This document shows positions 1 through 7,092 of a DNA stretch of 8,062 nt, piece after piece (the stretch's first letter is position 1; each line of letters begins with the position of its first letter). Under the pieces are notes generated by a model. That model worked only from the letters and a program-made list of their open reading frames with translations. It searched no databases and had not been told where the DNA came from. This DNA is from Desulfurococcales archaeon. GTDB lineage: Archaea > Thermoproteota > Thermoprotei_A > Sulfolobales > Desulfurococcaceae. Position numbers and translations under genes: made by a program. The stretch covers positions 1 to 8,062 of the forward strand of contig WAML01000209.1 of NCBI GenBank assembly GCA_015522345.1. Direction: 5' to 3'.

Positions 1-1690
1 TAAAGTAGGATAGTTTGACTACTTTTTCGAAGTCCTTTGGTGCTACAACTATTATCCATGCACCTCTAGCCCTCATTTCCTCAATGTTTGCTACCAATAG
101 ATCTTTGTTATCGTCGTCGAGTACCGTAAAGAATACTGGGAAGCCTTCTTCAACTAAAGCTATTGGTCCGTGCTTACTTTCACCTGCAGGATAGGCTTCT
201 GCATGTATGTATGCTACTTCCTTAAGCTTTAAAGCTCCTTCCATAGATACTGGTACTCCTAGACCTCTTCCTAGGTAGTACGCGTTACTCTTACTTGCTA
301 CTTCACTTGATATTTTTCTGGAGAATGGTTCAACTACTTTTATGACTGAGTCCACTATATCGGGTATCTTTTTGAGAGTATTGTACATTTGTAATGCTTC
401 TGTGGATTTTATTTCTCCTTTCAATTCAGCAGCTTTAACGGCAATCCATGATAATAGTAATACTTGGGTAGTAAAAGTCTTGGTTGCTGCTACACCTATT
501 TCTGGGCCAGCTCTAGTATAGACTGTTATGTCTGACTCTCTTGGAATAGCACTGTCAACTACATTTGATATTGCTGCTATGACTGCTTTCTTACTCTTAG
601 CCTTTCTAACAGCCATTAACGTGTCTATGGTTTCACCGGATTGGCTAACAGCTATTAAGAGATCTCCCTTTGATATTGTTTTACCGTACCTATTGTATTC
701 TGAGGCTATGAATGCTGTAGCTTTAACACCAACTAAGTTATTTATTAGGTACTCTGCTATCAATGTAGCATGATAACTTGTTCCAGCTCCCGTTAAGTAT
801 ACATACTTTGATGAAGCTATTAGTTCTGCTAGTTTCTCTGCCTCCAACCCTATTCCAGCTAAAGTACTTGATAATGCCAGAGGTTGCTCATGTATTTCTT
901 TTAACATATAGTGTGGATAGCCAGCTTTCTTAGCCATTTCAGGTGTCCAGTCAATTACCTTAATCCTTTCACTAATGTTAACCCTACCTTTATCAATATG
1001 CTCTATGAATACCGTGTCAGGTGTTATGTATCCTACTTCTCCATCACGTAACACTATGACTTTATTAGTGTATTCTAGGAAAGCTGGAATATCGCTTGCA
1101 ATAAGTTTCATCTCTTTAGCTAAGCCTACTATTAAAGGAGATGTATTACGAGCAAAGAATATTTTCCCAGGTTCATCTACATCTATTAATGCTAGGGCAT
1201 AGGCTCCTCTCAATTTCTTAATTGTAGCCTTAAATGCCTCGTAAGTTGACATACCTTTTTTCTTATACTCCTCTACTAGATGGACAACAACTTCAGTATC
1301 TGTTTCGCTAACAAATACATGTCCTTTTCTTATTAATTCTTCTCTAAGTTCTTGATAGTTTTCAATTATACCATTATGTACTACGGCTATTTTGAGTTTA
1401 CAATCAACATGTGGGTGAGCGTTGATATCATTTGGTTTGCCGTGTGTGGCCCAACGTGTATGTGCTATCCCTGTGCTCCCATCGTAATCGTCAAAACCTA
1501 GTTTACGTGATACATCATCTATTTTCCCTTTACTTTTTCTTACAACTAATTCGCCATCCCAGCTAATTAAAGCAAAACCAACAGAGTCGTAGCCTCTATA
1601 TTCTAGGTTCTTCAAGCATTGTTTTAGAACTGTGCCAAGTTTTTTCCTTAACACGCCTTTCTTTACAGTTAATCCTATTATCCCACACAC
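1..1690 (-). CDS. glmS: Glutamine--fructose-6-phosphate aminotransferase (isomerizing), 3' end cut by window
   Basis: This gene makes glucosamine-6-phosphate from fructose-6-phosphate and glutamine in the cytosol, the entry step to UDP-GlcNAc and other amino sugars. The first 563 residues are visible. The GTG start at 1690 is fixed by the following Cys codon, because Cys2 is the nucleophile of class II glutamine amidotransferases (MCGIIG). The amidotransferase domain covers about residues 1-220, with RWATHG at 79-84 and HNGIIENY at 105-112. Next comes the YPHYMLKEIHEQP linker at 258-270. The first SIS sugar-isomerase domain follows (GAGTSYHA 301-308, SQSGET 349-354), then the second (GRG 475-477, EGALKLKE 484-491, AEAYPAGESKHGP 497-509). 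The family is about 600 residues long, so only the last 35-40 should lie beyond the left edge. A purine-rich stretch (GAGGAAGAAAGG, 1693-1704) precedes the start. The gene is divergent from the thiL-like gene. No catalytic residue looks missing. Confidence 0.97.
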   Translation of the reverse strand, partial: MCGIIGLTVKKGVLRKKLGTVLKQCLKNLEYRGYDSVGFALISWDGELVVRKSKGKIDDVSRKLGFDDYDGSTGIAHTRWATHGKPNDINAHPHVDCKLKIAVVHNGIIENYQELREELIRKGHVFVSETDTEVVVHLVEEYKKKGMSTYEAFKATIKKLRGAYALALIDVDEPGKIFFARNTSPLIVGLAKEMKLIASDIPAFLEYTNKVIVLRDGEVGYITPDTVFIEHIDKGRVNISERIKVIDWTPEMAKKAGYPHYMLKEIHEQPLALSSTLAGIGLEAEKLAELIASSKYVYLTGAGTSYHATLIAEYLINNLVGVKATAFIASEYNRYGKTISKGDLLIAVSQSGETIDTLMAVRKAKSKKAVIAAISNVVDSAIPRESDITVYTRAGPEIGVAATKTFTTQVLLLSWIAVKAAELKGEIKSTEALQMYNTLKKIPDIVDSVIKVVEPFSRKISSEVASKSNAYYLGRGLGVPVSMEGALKLKEVAYIHAEAYPAGESKHGPIALVEEGFPVFFTVLDDDNKDLLVANIEEMRARGAWIIVVAPKDFEKVVKLSYF

Positions 1691-1771
1691 GTCCTTTCTT
1701 CCTCGCTTATGTACCTTAAACTTTATTCACCAATATTTATCTTTTTTATGGTGGTTTAGAAAGGCGGTAAC
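1691..1771. promoter_or_regulatory. Divergent promoter region between glmS and the thiL-like gene
   Basis: This 81-bp spacer must hold both promoters. An A/T-rich core at about 1731-1749 offers TATA-like elements in both directions. Read on the minus strand, GATAAATATT (1740-1731), preceded by an A/G-rich BRE-like stretch, would put the glmS transcript start near 1710. That gives a short leader containing the GAGG at 1701-1704. Read on the plus strand, TATTTATC (1734-1741) would start transcription near 1762, and TTTTTTATG (1742-1750) near 1772, exactly at the thiL-like ATG (leaderless). Before that ATG there is only a weak GGCGGT (1763-1768). The elements are seen; the start sites are inferred from the usual 22-27 nt archaeal spacing. 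Confidence 0.5.
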
Positions 1772-2746
1772 ATGAGGCGGCTCATGGATATGGGTGAAAA
1801 CGAGGTAGTTAGGCGAATATTAGGGTATGTTGACGATTCTAGTCCTGGTAAATACGATGATGCACAATTAATAGATGACTCCATGTACCTTTTAAAAATA
1901 GATGGGTTTTCAGCCCATAATTCAATGCTTCCATGGAACACGTACTATGATCTTGGATGGAAGTCTGTAGTAATGGTTGTAAGTGACCTGATAGCTAAAG
2001 GTGGGAAACCTGTATCCATGGTTACTTCCATAGGAATACCATCTAATTACAGTATAGACATTGTAGAGGAAATAATTAAAGGTGTCTCTGATTCAACACA
2101 TGCACACAAAGCAAAGTTTATTGGAGGTGATACTAATGCCTCATCAAGTGATGTGTGGATCGATGTAGCTGGAGTAGGCAAACTCTACACTAAGTCCCCA
2201 ATACCTAGAAAAAACCTTATACTAAAAGGATGCTATGTCGTGACTACGGGAAAGTATGGACTTACTGGTGCTGCTTTTCTAGTTTATCGTAGAAAACTTG
2301 AATGGAAAGAACTTATTGATAGATATAAAAACATTTTCATGGCCACTAAGACTCCTCGAATAAATGTTGATAGAAGACTATCACTTCTAAAAGAATTAGA
2401 AGAATACATTATTGCTTCAATGGATGTAAGTGATGGCCTAGCTTACACCCTACACACATTAGCTTCGCTAAACAACATTGCAATAAGGGTAACAAATATA
2501 CCCATACCGGAAGAAGTTGTAGAATTTGCACAAGAATTCCATGTAGATGCAATAGATTTAGCCCTATATGGTGGAGAAGAATATGAAATGATACTCATAG
2601 TATCCAATGATTTAAGTAGAATTGAATTAGAAGCCTTACTTGAAGGTTATGATGCCTCTATAATAGGGGAAGTCATTAGTGGTAAAGGAGTGTTCTTCAA
2701 TGATAGGAGAGTTGAGTATAAAGGGTGGAATCACTTTAAAGCATAG
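1772..2746 (+). CDS. thiL: ThiL-like thiamine-monophosphate kinase (AIR synthase-related superfamily)
   Basis: The 324-residue length and motif order fit ThiL, the ATP-dependent kinase that converts thiamine phosphate to thiamine diphosphate. Visible motifs are YDDAQL (28-33, usual GDDA), a core strand with D44, DLGWKS (60-65), SDLIAKGGKP (71-80), FIGGDTN (116-122), the ATP-site-like VTTGKYGLTGAA (157-168), MDVSDGLA (217-224) and LYGGEEYE (265-272). The Asp/Gly metal and nucleotide positions are mostly kept. The usual D-x-L/M-V-E-G-x-H-F strand, however, is replaced by DGFSAHNSM (44-52), so substrate specificity is less certain than family membership. Other members of the superfamily (SelD, HypE, PurM) fit worse: there is no SelD N-terminal Cys/Sec motif and no HypE C-terminal Cys. 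The ATG at 1772 was chosen as the first in-frame start near the promoter; ATGs at 1784 and 1790 are possible. It probably heads an operon with the radical SAM gene 29 bp downstream. Confidence 0.85.
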   Translation: MRRLMDMGENEVVRRILGYVDDSSPGKYDDAQLIDDSMYLLKIDGFSAHNSMLPWNTYYDLGWKSVVMVVSDLIAKGGKPVSMVTSIGIPSNYSIDIVEEIIKGVSDSTHAHKAKFIGGDTNASSSDVWIDVAGVGKLYTKSPIPRKNLILKGCYVVTTGKYGLTGAAFLVYRRKLEWKELIDRYKNIFMATKTPRINVDRRLSLLKELEEYIIASMDVSDGLAYTLHTLASLNNIAIRVTNIPIPEEVVEFAQEFHVDAIDLALYGGEEYEMILIVSNDLSRIELEALLEGYDASIIGEVISGKGVFFNDRRVEYKGWNHFKA

Positions 2747-2761
2747 TTAGAATATCCTTCC

Positions 2762-2768
2762 GGTGATC
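2762..2768 (+). promoter_or_regulatory. Shine-Dalgarno of the COG1031-type radical SAM gene
   Basis: GGTGATC matches the anti-Shine-Dalgarno end of archaeal 16S rRNA (CACCTCC-adjacent, GGAGGTGATC consensus). It sits 7 nt before the GTG at 2776 and supports that start. It also indicates translation from a transcript shared with the upstream thiL-like gene. Confidence 0.7.
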
Positions 2769-2775
2769 TACTACT

Positions 2776-4473
2776 GTGATTAAACGCGTATTAATACTAG
2801 ACGGGTATACAGATGAACCTGCAGGACTAGGGGTACCTCCATACATTGATGTTTACCCAAGATATATTGCTGGTGCTATATGGAGTGTAGATAAAAGCAT
2901 CTTCATAAGATATGTTACTGTAGATGAAGTACGTAGCAATATACATGCGTTCTTAAAAGAAGCACAGGAATATGACCTACTTATCGTAATAGCTGGCGTT
3001 ACCGTTCCAGGAAAATACCTTGGTGGAACTCCAATAAAGTTAAGGGAGCTAGACCAATGGTTTAGAGTCATAACTAAACCTATCAAAATACTCGTAGGAC
3101 CCGCTGCTAGGTACGGTATAGGTGAAGAAGGCGGTAGAATTGCTGAATTACCAAGTAAAATTAAGGAGAACTTCGACGTACTCGTAAAAGGTGATCCCGA
3201 ACTTTACGTTTATGAACTAATACGTTATGGAATAGAGAAGGCTAATCCATACGTAGTTAAAAGAGATTATACTTTAACAAATACATTTGCTAAACTTGGC
3301 GCAAAAATTATAACGCAACATCCAAACTATGGTTATAACTTAATCGTAGAAGTTGAAACATATAGGGGATGTCCCAGAAGCATTGTTGGTGGATGCAGTT
3401 TCTGTATTGAACCCTCCTATGGATTACCATTATTTCGAGAACCAAGAGATGTAGTTGAAGAAGTTGAAGCACTATATAAAATGGGTGCAAAACACATAAG
3501 AATAGGGCGTCAACCAGACATATTAGCATACAAAGCTATTGATGCTGGAGTAGAAGAATTCCCTAAACCCAACATAGAAGAATTACGTAAACTCTTCCAT
3601 GGTATTAGGACGGTTGCACCAGATCTAGAAACACTACACATAGATAATGTCAATCCAGGTACAATAGCTCATCACCCCGAACTAAGTACTAAAGCACTCA
3701 AAATCATAATAGAATACCATACTCCCGGAGATGTTGCTGCACTAGGAATAGAATCAGCTGATCCAAGAGTAATCAAGTTAAATAACCTAAAAATCTATCC
3801 CGACGAAGCTTTCAAAGCAGTTGAGATTATAAACAGAGTTGGTAAAACTCGTGGATGGAATGGTCTTCCCGAACTTTTACCAGGTATAAACTTTGTCTAT
3901 GGACTTATAGGTGAAACAAAGGATACTTATAAGCTAAACTATGAATTCCTAAAGAAAATTCTTGATGCAGGCTTACTAGTACGAAGAATTAATATTCGAC
4001 AAGTAATAGCATTTCCCGCTACACGTATGTGGATCTACGGAGACAGCATAATTAAGAAACATAAGGAAATATTCAAGATATACAAAGAGAAGATAAGAAG
4101 AGAAATAGACTTACCTATGCTAAGACGAGTAGTACCCAAGGGTACCATTCTACGTAAAGTATTTACTGAAAAACATGTAGGAGAACACACGCTTGCAAGA
4201 CAAGTAGGTAGCTATCCTATACTCGTAGATATCCCTATAAAAGTAAAGCTTAAGCAATGGATTGACGTAATAGTAGTAGACCATGGTTATAGAAGTGTAA
4301 CCGGTATACCTTACCCCATAAATGCTAATACATCACCGTATAAGATACTACAGATGGTGCCAGGTATAAGTAAGAATAAAGCTCTAGAAATATTAAAGAG
4401 GAGACCTTTTAAATCACGTAAAGAACTCTTAAAAATCATCGGAAGCGACTTAGCTAAATACTTTACAATATAA
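2776..4473 (+). CDS. Radical SAM protein with C-terminal helix-hairpin-helix (COG1031 type), function unknown
   Basis: This 565-residue archaeal radical SAM protein has no recognised reaction. The N-terminal ~180 residues form an alpha/beta, Rossmann-like region (VLILDGYTDEPAG 5-17, YDLLIVIAGVTVPGKY 66-81, ILVGPAARYG 105-114) resembling those before the core in B12-binding-type or methylthiotransferase-like radical SAM proteins. No DxHxxG cobalamin motif is visible. The cluster motif lies in ETYRGCPRSIVGGCSFC, with C199, C207 and C210 spaced CX7CX2C rather than CX3CX2C. GIESADP (324-330) is a typical SAM-contact strand, and PGINFVYGLIGET (369-381) a later core strand. Residues ~470-515 look like a small beta-rich, possibly TRAM-like domain. 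Residues 524-560 (MVPGISKNKALEIL, FKSRKELLKIIG) form a helix-hairpin-helix, a DNA/RNA-binding fold. Family assignment is from memory of archaeal proteins with this cysteine motif plus HhH. An RNA-modifying role is only inference. Start is GTG with a good Shine-Dalgarno. Confidence 0.88.
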   Translation: MIKRVLILDGYTDEPAGLGVPPYIDVYPRYIAGAIWSVDKSIFIRYVTVDEVRSNIHAFLKEAQEYDLLIVIAGVTVPGKYLGGTPIKLRELDQWFRVITKPIKILVGPAARYGIGEEGGRIAELPSKIKENFDVLVKGDPELYVYELIRYGIEKANPYVVKRDYTLTNTFAKLGAKIITQHPNYGYNLIVEVETYRGCPRSIVGGCSFCIEPSYGLPLFREPRDVVEEVEALYKMGAKHIRIGRQPDILAYKAIDAGVEEFPKPNIEELRKLFHGIRTVAPDLETLHIDNVNPGTIAHHPELSTKALKIIIEYHTPGDVAALGIESADPRVIKLNNLKIYPDEAFKAVEIINRVGKTRGWNGLPELLPGINFVYGLIGETKDTYKLNYEFLKKILDAGLLVRRINIRQVIAFPATRMWIYGDSIIKKHKEIFKIYKEKIRREIDLPMLRRVVPKGTILRKVFTEKHVGEHTLARQVGSYPILVDIPIKVKLKQWIDVIVVDHGYRSVTGIPYPINANTSPYKILQMVPGISKNKALEILKRRPFKSRKELLKIIGSDLAKYFTI

Positions 4474-4481
4474 CATGAACT

Positions 4482-4510
4482 TTCCACTTTTACCTGGAAT
4501 AATGGTAAAA
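4482..4510 (+). repeat. Two interleaved inverted repeats between the radical SAM genes
   Basis: TTTTACC (4488-4494) and GGTAAAA (4504-4510) are perfect 7-bp inverted arms. TTCCA (4482-4486) and TGGAA (4495-4499) are perfect 5-bp arms. The two pairs interleave, so as RNA they could form an H-type pseudoknot with loops of 1, 0 and 4 nt, or two competing hairpins. As DNA, the right 7-bp arm abuts the TATA element of the next gene. It could therefore be an operator, the end of the upstream transcript, or chance; the sequence does not decide. Confidence 0.4.
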
Positions 4511-4520
4511 CTATTTAAAA
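4505..4520 (+). promoter_or_regulatory. TATA promoter for the tes-type gene (leaderless)
   Basis: TATTTAAAA (4512-4520), preceded by the purine-rich BRE-like GTAAAAC (4505-4511), is a strong archaeal core promoter. Its centre at about 4516 predicts a transcript start at about 4540-4544, at or a few bases before the ATG at 4544. There is no spaced Shine-Dalgarno: the GTGAT directly before the ATG is too close to use. A leaderless mRNA is therefore likely, and this gene probably has its own promoter rather than depending on the upstream operon. Confidence 0.7.
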
Positions 4521-4543
4521 CCTAGTAATATAGACCAAGTGAT

Positions 4544-6334
4544 ATGAGGATACCTGCTATGACTACGAAGAGTACAGCAAATATCTTACTTAAAGAAGAC
4601 GCTATACTAGAACCACCAGCAAGTTTCAACAAAGCATTGAAAGTTGTAAGAATTGCTGGTAGAGAAATAAAAGTAGGAGGAAAAGTACCAAGCCTACGTC
4701 CTAGTGAAAAATTAGTAAAACATACGTCAAGTCTATGCCCCTACTGTTACCGTATATTACCAGCTATAGTTTTTGAACGTGAAGGGAAGATCTACATTCG
4801 TAGAATTTGCCCTGAACATGGCGAGATAGAGGAGATTTATTGGGGTGATGCTGAACTATACTATAAGTTTGAGAAATGGCGTAAATATGAAGGCAGAGGT
4901 CCAAGATTCGTCTACACTAAGATGAGTGCACCATGCCCATTTAATTGTGGTTTATGCCCTATACATAAGAGTCATACAGCATTGGCAAACATTGTTCTAA
5001 CAAATAGATGTAACCTAAGTTGTTGGTACTGCTTCTTCTATGCAGAAGCAGCAGGATATGTCTATGAGCCTTCCTTAGAACAATTACGCTTCATGATAAG
5101 AAGGCTTAAACAGCAAGGAGTAACTATGGCTGTACAATTAACTGGAGGAGAACCTACATTAAGAGACGACCTCATAGACATAGTTAAGATGTTGAAGGAG
5201 GAAGGTGTAAGACATATACAATTAAACACTAATGGCATAAAATTTGCTGAACTATACTTCCAAGATCCACAGAAAGCCGTTGAGTATACTAAAGCATTAA
5301 GAGAAGCCGGCGTTAACACCGTGTACTTAAGCTTTGATGGTGTTACAGGTAAAACTAATTGGAAGAATCATTGGGAAATACCATTCATATTCGAGGTTTT
5401 CAGAAAGAGTGGTATGACTAGTGTTGTACTTGTACCTACAGTAATTAGAAGTGTAAATGATCATGAATTAGGTTTAATAATAAAGTTTGCTGCAAAACAC
5501 ATGGACATTGTTAGAGGCGTAAACTTTCAACCAGTAAGTTTAACTGGCATGGTCCCTAGATCTGAAAGACAAAGACTTAGAATAACAATACCTGAAGCAA
5601 TAAAGAAAATAGAAGAACAAACTGATGGGCAAATACATAAAGACGCGTGGTATCCTGTACCAGTAACAGTGCCGCTTTCAAGGTTCATAGAAGCTATTAC
5701 GGGTGAACCACAATTTGAAATGACTAATCATCCACACTGTGGTGCGGCAACATATGTTTTTGTCGAGAGAAAGAATGGAGTACCAGTACGATTTATACCG
5801 GTAACAGACTTCATAGATGTACAAGGTTTTCTAGAATACATAGAGGAGAAAGCTGAGGAAATAAAGAAAGGAAAGAGCAAGATTATCGCATTAGCTAAGA
5901 TACTATACAACTTAAAGAAATTCATAGATGAAGAAAAAGCACCCAAAGAATTCAATGTATGGAAGCTATTATTCAATATCATAGTTAAAAGAAACTATAA
6001 AGCACTTGGCGAATGGCATTATCACTTCTTATTCTTAGGAATGATGCACTTCATGGACTTGTATAACTACGACATTGCAAGAGTTATGAGATGCAATATA
6101 CACTACCTAGTACCAGATGGTAGATTAATACCATTCTGTACATTCAATGTACTAAATGATGTCTATAGAGACTATATACAAAAAGAATACCAAATACCAT
6201 TAGATGAATGGAAGAAGAAATATGGTGAAGTAAGTATTGGCGAAGCAATTAAGTATCGTAGACCTCCAGTAAAGAAGCTAGAAAAACATCCACTCTACAT
6301 CGAGACATATAAGGATATAATTCCTCTAAACTAA
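4544..6334 (+). CDS. tes: Tetraether lipid synthase (Tes)-family radical SAM enzyme
   Basis: The 596-residue protein matches the Tes/MJ0619 family (COG1964). Known members join the phytanyl chain ends of two archaeol-type lipids by radical C-C coupling to give membrane-spanning GDGT lipids. An N-terminal metal-site region has C65-x2-C68 and C89 in CPEHG. A second cysteine set, C131-x3-C135-x2-C138 (CPFNCGLC), precedes the radical SAM core. The core has [10 protein letters not shown] with C156-x3-C160-x2-C163, followed by [12 protein letters not shown] (199-210) and LNTNG (227-231). C399, C517 and C532 lie in the C-terminal part, giving 12 cysteines in all. This agrees with a family known to carry two extra [4Fe-4S] clusters and a rubredoxin-like iron besides the SAM cluster. 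Hydrophobic or aromatic-rich segments near 472-507 may help lipid access, but no clear transmembrane helix is seen. Paralogues in this family make other lipid modifications (GMGT bridge, calditol), so GDGT synthesis is likely but not proven. The ATG at 4544 fits the leaderless promoter; M6 is an alternative. Confidence 0.87.
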   Translation: MRIPAMTTKSTANILLKEDAILEPPASFNKALKVVRIAGREIKVGGKVPSLRPSEKLVKHTSSLCPYCYRILPAIVFEREGKIYIRRICPEHGEIEEIYWGDAELYYKFEKWRKYEGRGPRFVYTKMSAPCPFNCGLCPIHKSHTALANIVLTNRCNLSCWYCFFYAEAAGYVYEPSLEQLRFMIRRLKQQGVTMAVQLTGGEPTLRDDLIDIVKMLKEEGVRHIQLNTNGIKFAELYFQDPQKAVEYTKALREAGVNTVYLSFDGVTGKTNWKNHWEIPFIFEVFRKSGMTSVVLVPTVIRSVNDHELGLIIKFAAKHMDIVRGVNFQPVSLTGMVPRSERQRLRITIPEAIKKIEEQTDGQIHKDAWYPVPVTVPLSRFIEAITGEPQFEMTNHPHCGAATYVFVERKNGVPVRFIPVTDFIDVQGFLEYIEEKAEEIKKGKSKIIALAKILYNLKKFIDEEKAPKEFNVWKLLFNIIVKRNYKALGEWHYHFLFLGMMHFMDLYNYDIARVMRCNIHYLVPDGRLIPFCTFNVLNDVYRDYIQKEYQIPLDEWKKKYGEVSIGEAIKYRRPPVKKLEKHPLYIETYKDIIPLN

Positions 6335-6343
6335 ACCAGCTAT

Positions 6344-6356
6344 GCTATTGTTTTTC
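6344..6356 (+). terminator. Possible T-rich terminator after the tes-type gene
   Basis: The 20-bp convergent gap holds CTATTGTTTTTC, with a TTGTTTTT run ending at 6355. Archaeal RNA polymerase commonly terminates at such T-runs without needing a hairpin. This one overlaps the stop codon of the convergent reductase gene. No matching T-run for the opposite strand was seen, so that gene may terminate within the tes 3' end. Confidence 0.4.
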
Positions 6357-7008
6357 ACACCCTAACATACCTTAAATGAACTTCCATACCACATTCACAA
6401 ATCTTTACCTCTACTAGTTTGAACCTTATAGCATCTTTATCATCCCTGAATCCTTCACCATCAACTATTGATGTACCATTACCGAAAACATAGGGTGAAA
6501 TAGTTATTCTCATTTCATCTACAAGTTTATCCTTAATAAAACTCCAAATAGTTTTACCTCCACCTTCAATTAATACTTTTCTAACACCTCTATGATATAA
6601 GTCTCTTAAGATGTCTTTCGCCTTTAATGGTGGTTTTTCGGCTATCTCGACTACTTCAACACCTTTTGCCTTGAGCAATAACTTCTTGTGAGAATTAGCT
6701 ATCTTCGACGTATATACTATTGTTGGTGCTTCATCTAACGTATTATACACTCTAGCATTAACACTAGTCCTAAGCATACCATCTATGATAACTCTTGTAG
6801 GGTTTTTCCCCTTAACATATCTTACTGTAAGTAAGGGATCATCTACTATTACAGTATTTGCTCCAACTATTACTGCATCAGATTCAGCTCTAACTGTATG
6901 CAGTCTTCTCAAATCATACATACAGCTTAACCTGCTAAATCCTGTCTTGCTAGCTATTCTACCATCTATAGTCATTGTAGAGTACACTACTACTCTAGGC
7001 CTCTCCAA
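6355..7008 (-). CDS. rib7: 2,5-diamino-6-ribosylamino-4(3H)-pyrimidinone 5'-phosphate reductase (archaeal riboflavin pathway)
   Basis: This 217-residue NAD(P)H-dependent reductase reduces the ribosyl side chain of the diaminopyrimidinone phosphate to the ribityl form, an early step to riboflavin, FMN, FAD and, in archaea that make it, F420. It corresponds to the RibD C-terminal / dihydrofolate-reductase-like fold as a free-standing archaeal enzyme (RIB7, also called ArfC). Motifs seen are VVVYSTMTIDGRIAS (6-20), a DAVIVGANTVIVDDPLLTVR block (44-63), RVIIDG (72-77), VLIEGGGKTIWSFI (145-158) and SPYVFGNG (171-178). No N-terminal deaminase domain is present, as expected for the archaeal route. 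The start is TTG at 7008: it keeps the first beta strand, while the first in-frame ATG (residue 12) would remove it. GGTG on the minus strand (about 7019-7016) lies at suitable spacing. It is convergent with tes and divergent from the THUMP gene. Confidence 0.92.
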   Translation of the reverse strand: MERPRVVVYSTMTIDGRIASKTGFSRLSCMYDLRRLHTVRAESDAVIVGANTVIVDDPLLTVRYVKGKNPTRVIIDGMLRTSVNARVYNTLDEAPTIVYTSKIANSHKKLLLKAKGVEVVEIAEKPPLKAKDILRDLYHRGVRKVLIEGGGKTIWSFIKDKLVDEMRITISPYVFGNGTSIVDGEGFRDDKDAIRFKLVEVKICECGMEVHLRYVRV

Positions 7009-7033
7009 TACTTAGCACCAATAATCATGTTAC

Positions 7034-7041
7034 CTTATATA
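7034..7041. promoter_or_regulatory. Candidate bidirectional TATA element between rib7 and the THUMP gene
   Basis: CTTATATA on the plus strand reads TATATAAG on the minus strand, so a near-symmetric TATA element sits between the divergent genes. On the plus strand it predicts a start near 7063, upstream of the AGGTG at 7081 and the GTG at 7093. On the minus strand, preceded by the purine-rich BRE-like GAGGACAG (7049-7042), it predicts a start near 7012, almost leaderless on the TTG at 7008. Spacing supports both uses; neither is proven. Confidence 0.5.
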
Positions 7042-7080
7042 CTGTCCTCAATAAAACGTTACAGTAACATTGGCGTATAT

Positions 7081-7085
7081 AGGTG
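7081..7085 (+). promoter_or_regulatory. Shine-Dalgarno deciding the THUMP gene start
   Basis: AGGTG lies 7 nt before the in-frame GTG at 7093. The upstream ATG at 7027 has no such site and lies upstream of the best TATA element at 7034-7041, so it would probably not be on the transcript. This favours the shorter protein. Confidence 0.6.
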
Positions 7086-7092
7086 TAGTTGC

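Noticed and set aside
528..1202. Plus-strand open frames of 81 and 75 residues
   Set aside because: They lie opposite the well-conserved glmS coding strand, have no recognisable motif and are shadows of it.
1850..1862. ACGATGATG resembling a C box of an archaeal C/D sRNA
   Set aside because: No D, C' or D' boxes at suitable spacing were seen, and it lies inside the conserved YDDA coding motif of the thiL-like gene.
1756..1941. Minus-strand open frame that could be a small gene upstream of glmS
   Set aside because: It overlaps the thiL-like gene start, shows no Shine-Dalgarno or family motif, and the opposite frame is clearly coding.
4544..6334. MoaA/pyrroloquinoline-type or pterin methyltransferase reading of the radical SAM gene
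   Set aside because: The N-terminal CX2C...CPEHG, the extra CX3CX2C block and the ~600-residue length fit the Tes/MJ0619 family. The older pterin-methyltransferase label for that family has been superseded by lipid coupling.
6355..7008. Dihydrofolate reductase
   Set aside because: The fold is shared, but the VGANTVIVDDPLLTVR, IEGGG and SPYVFG motifs are those of the RibD C-terminal/RIB7 reductases.
6785..7015. Plus-strand open frame of 76 residues before the THUMP gene
   Set aside because: It is antisense to the conserved N-terminal motifs of the riboflavin reductase.
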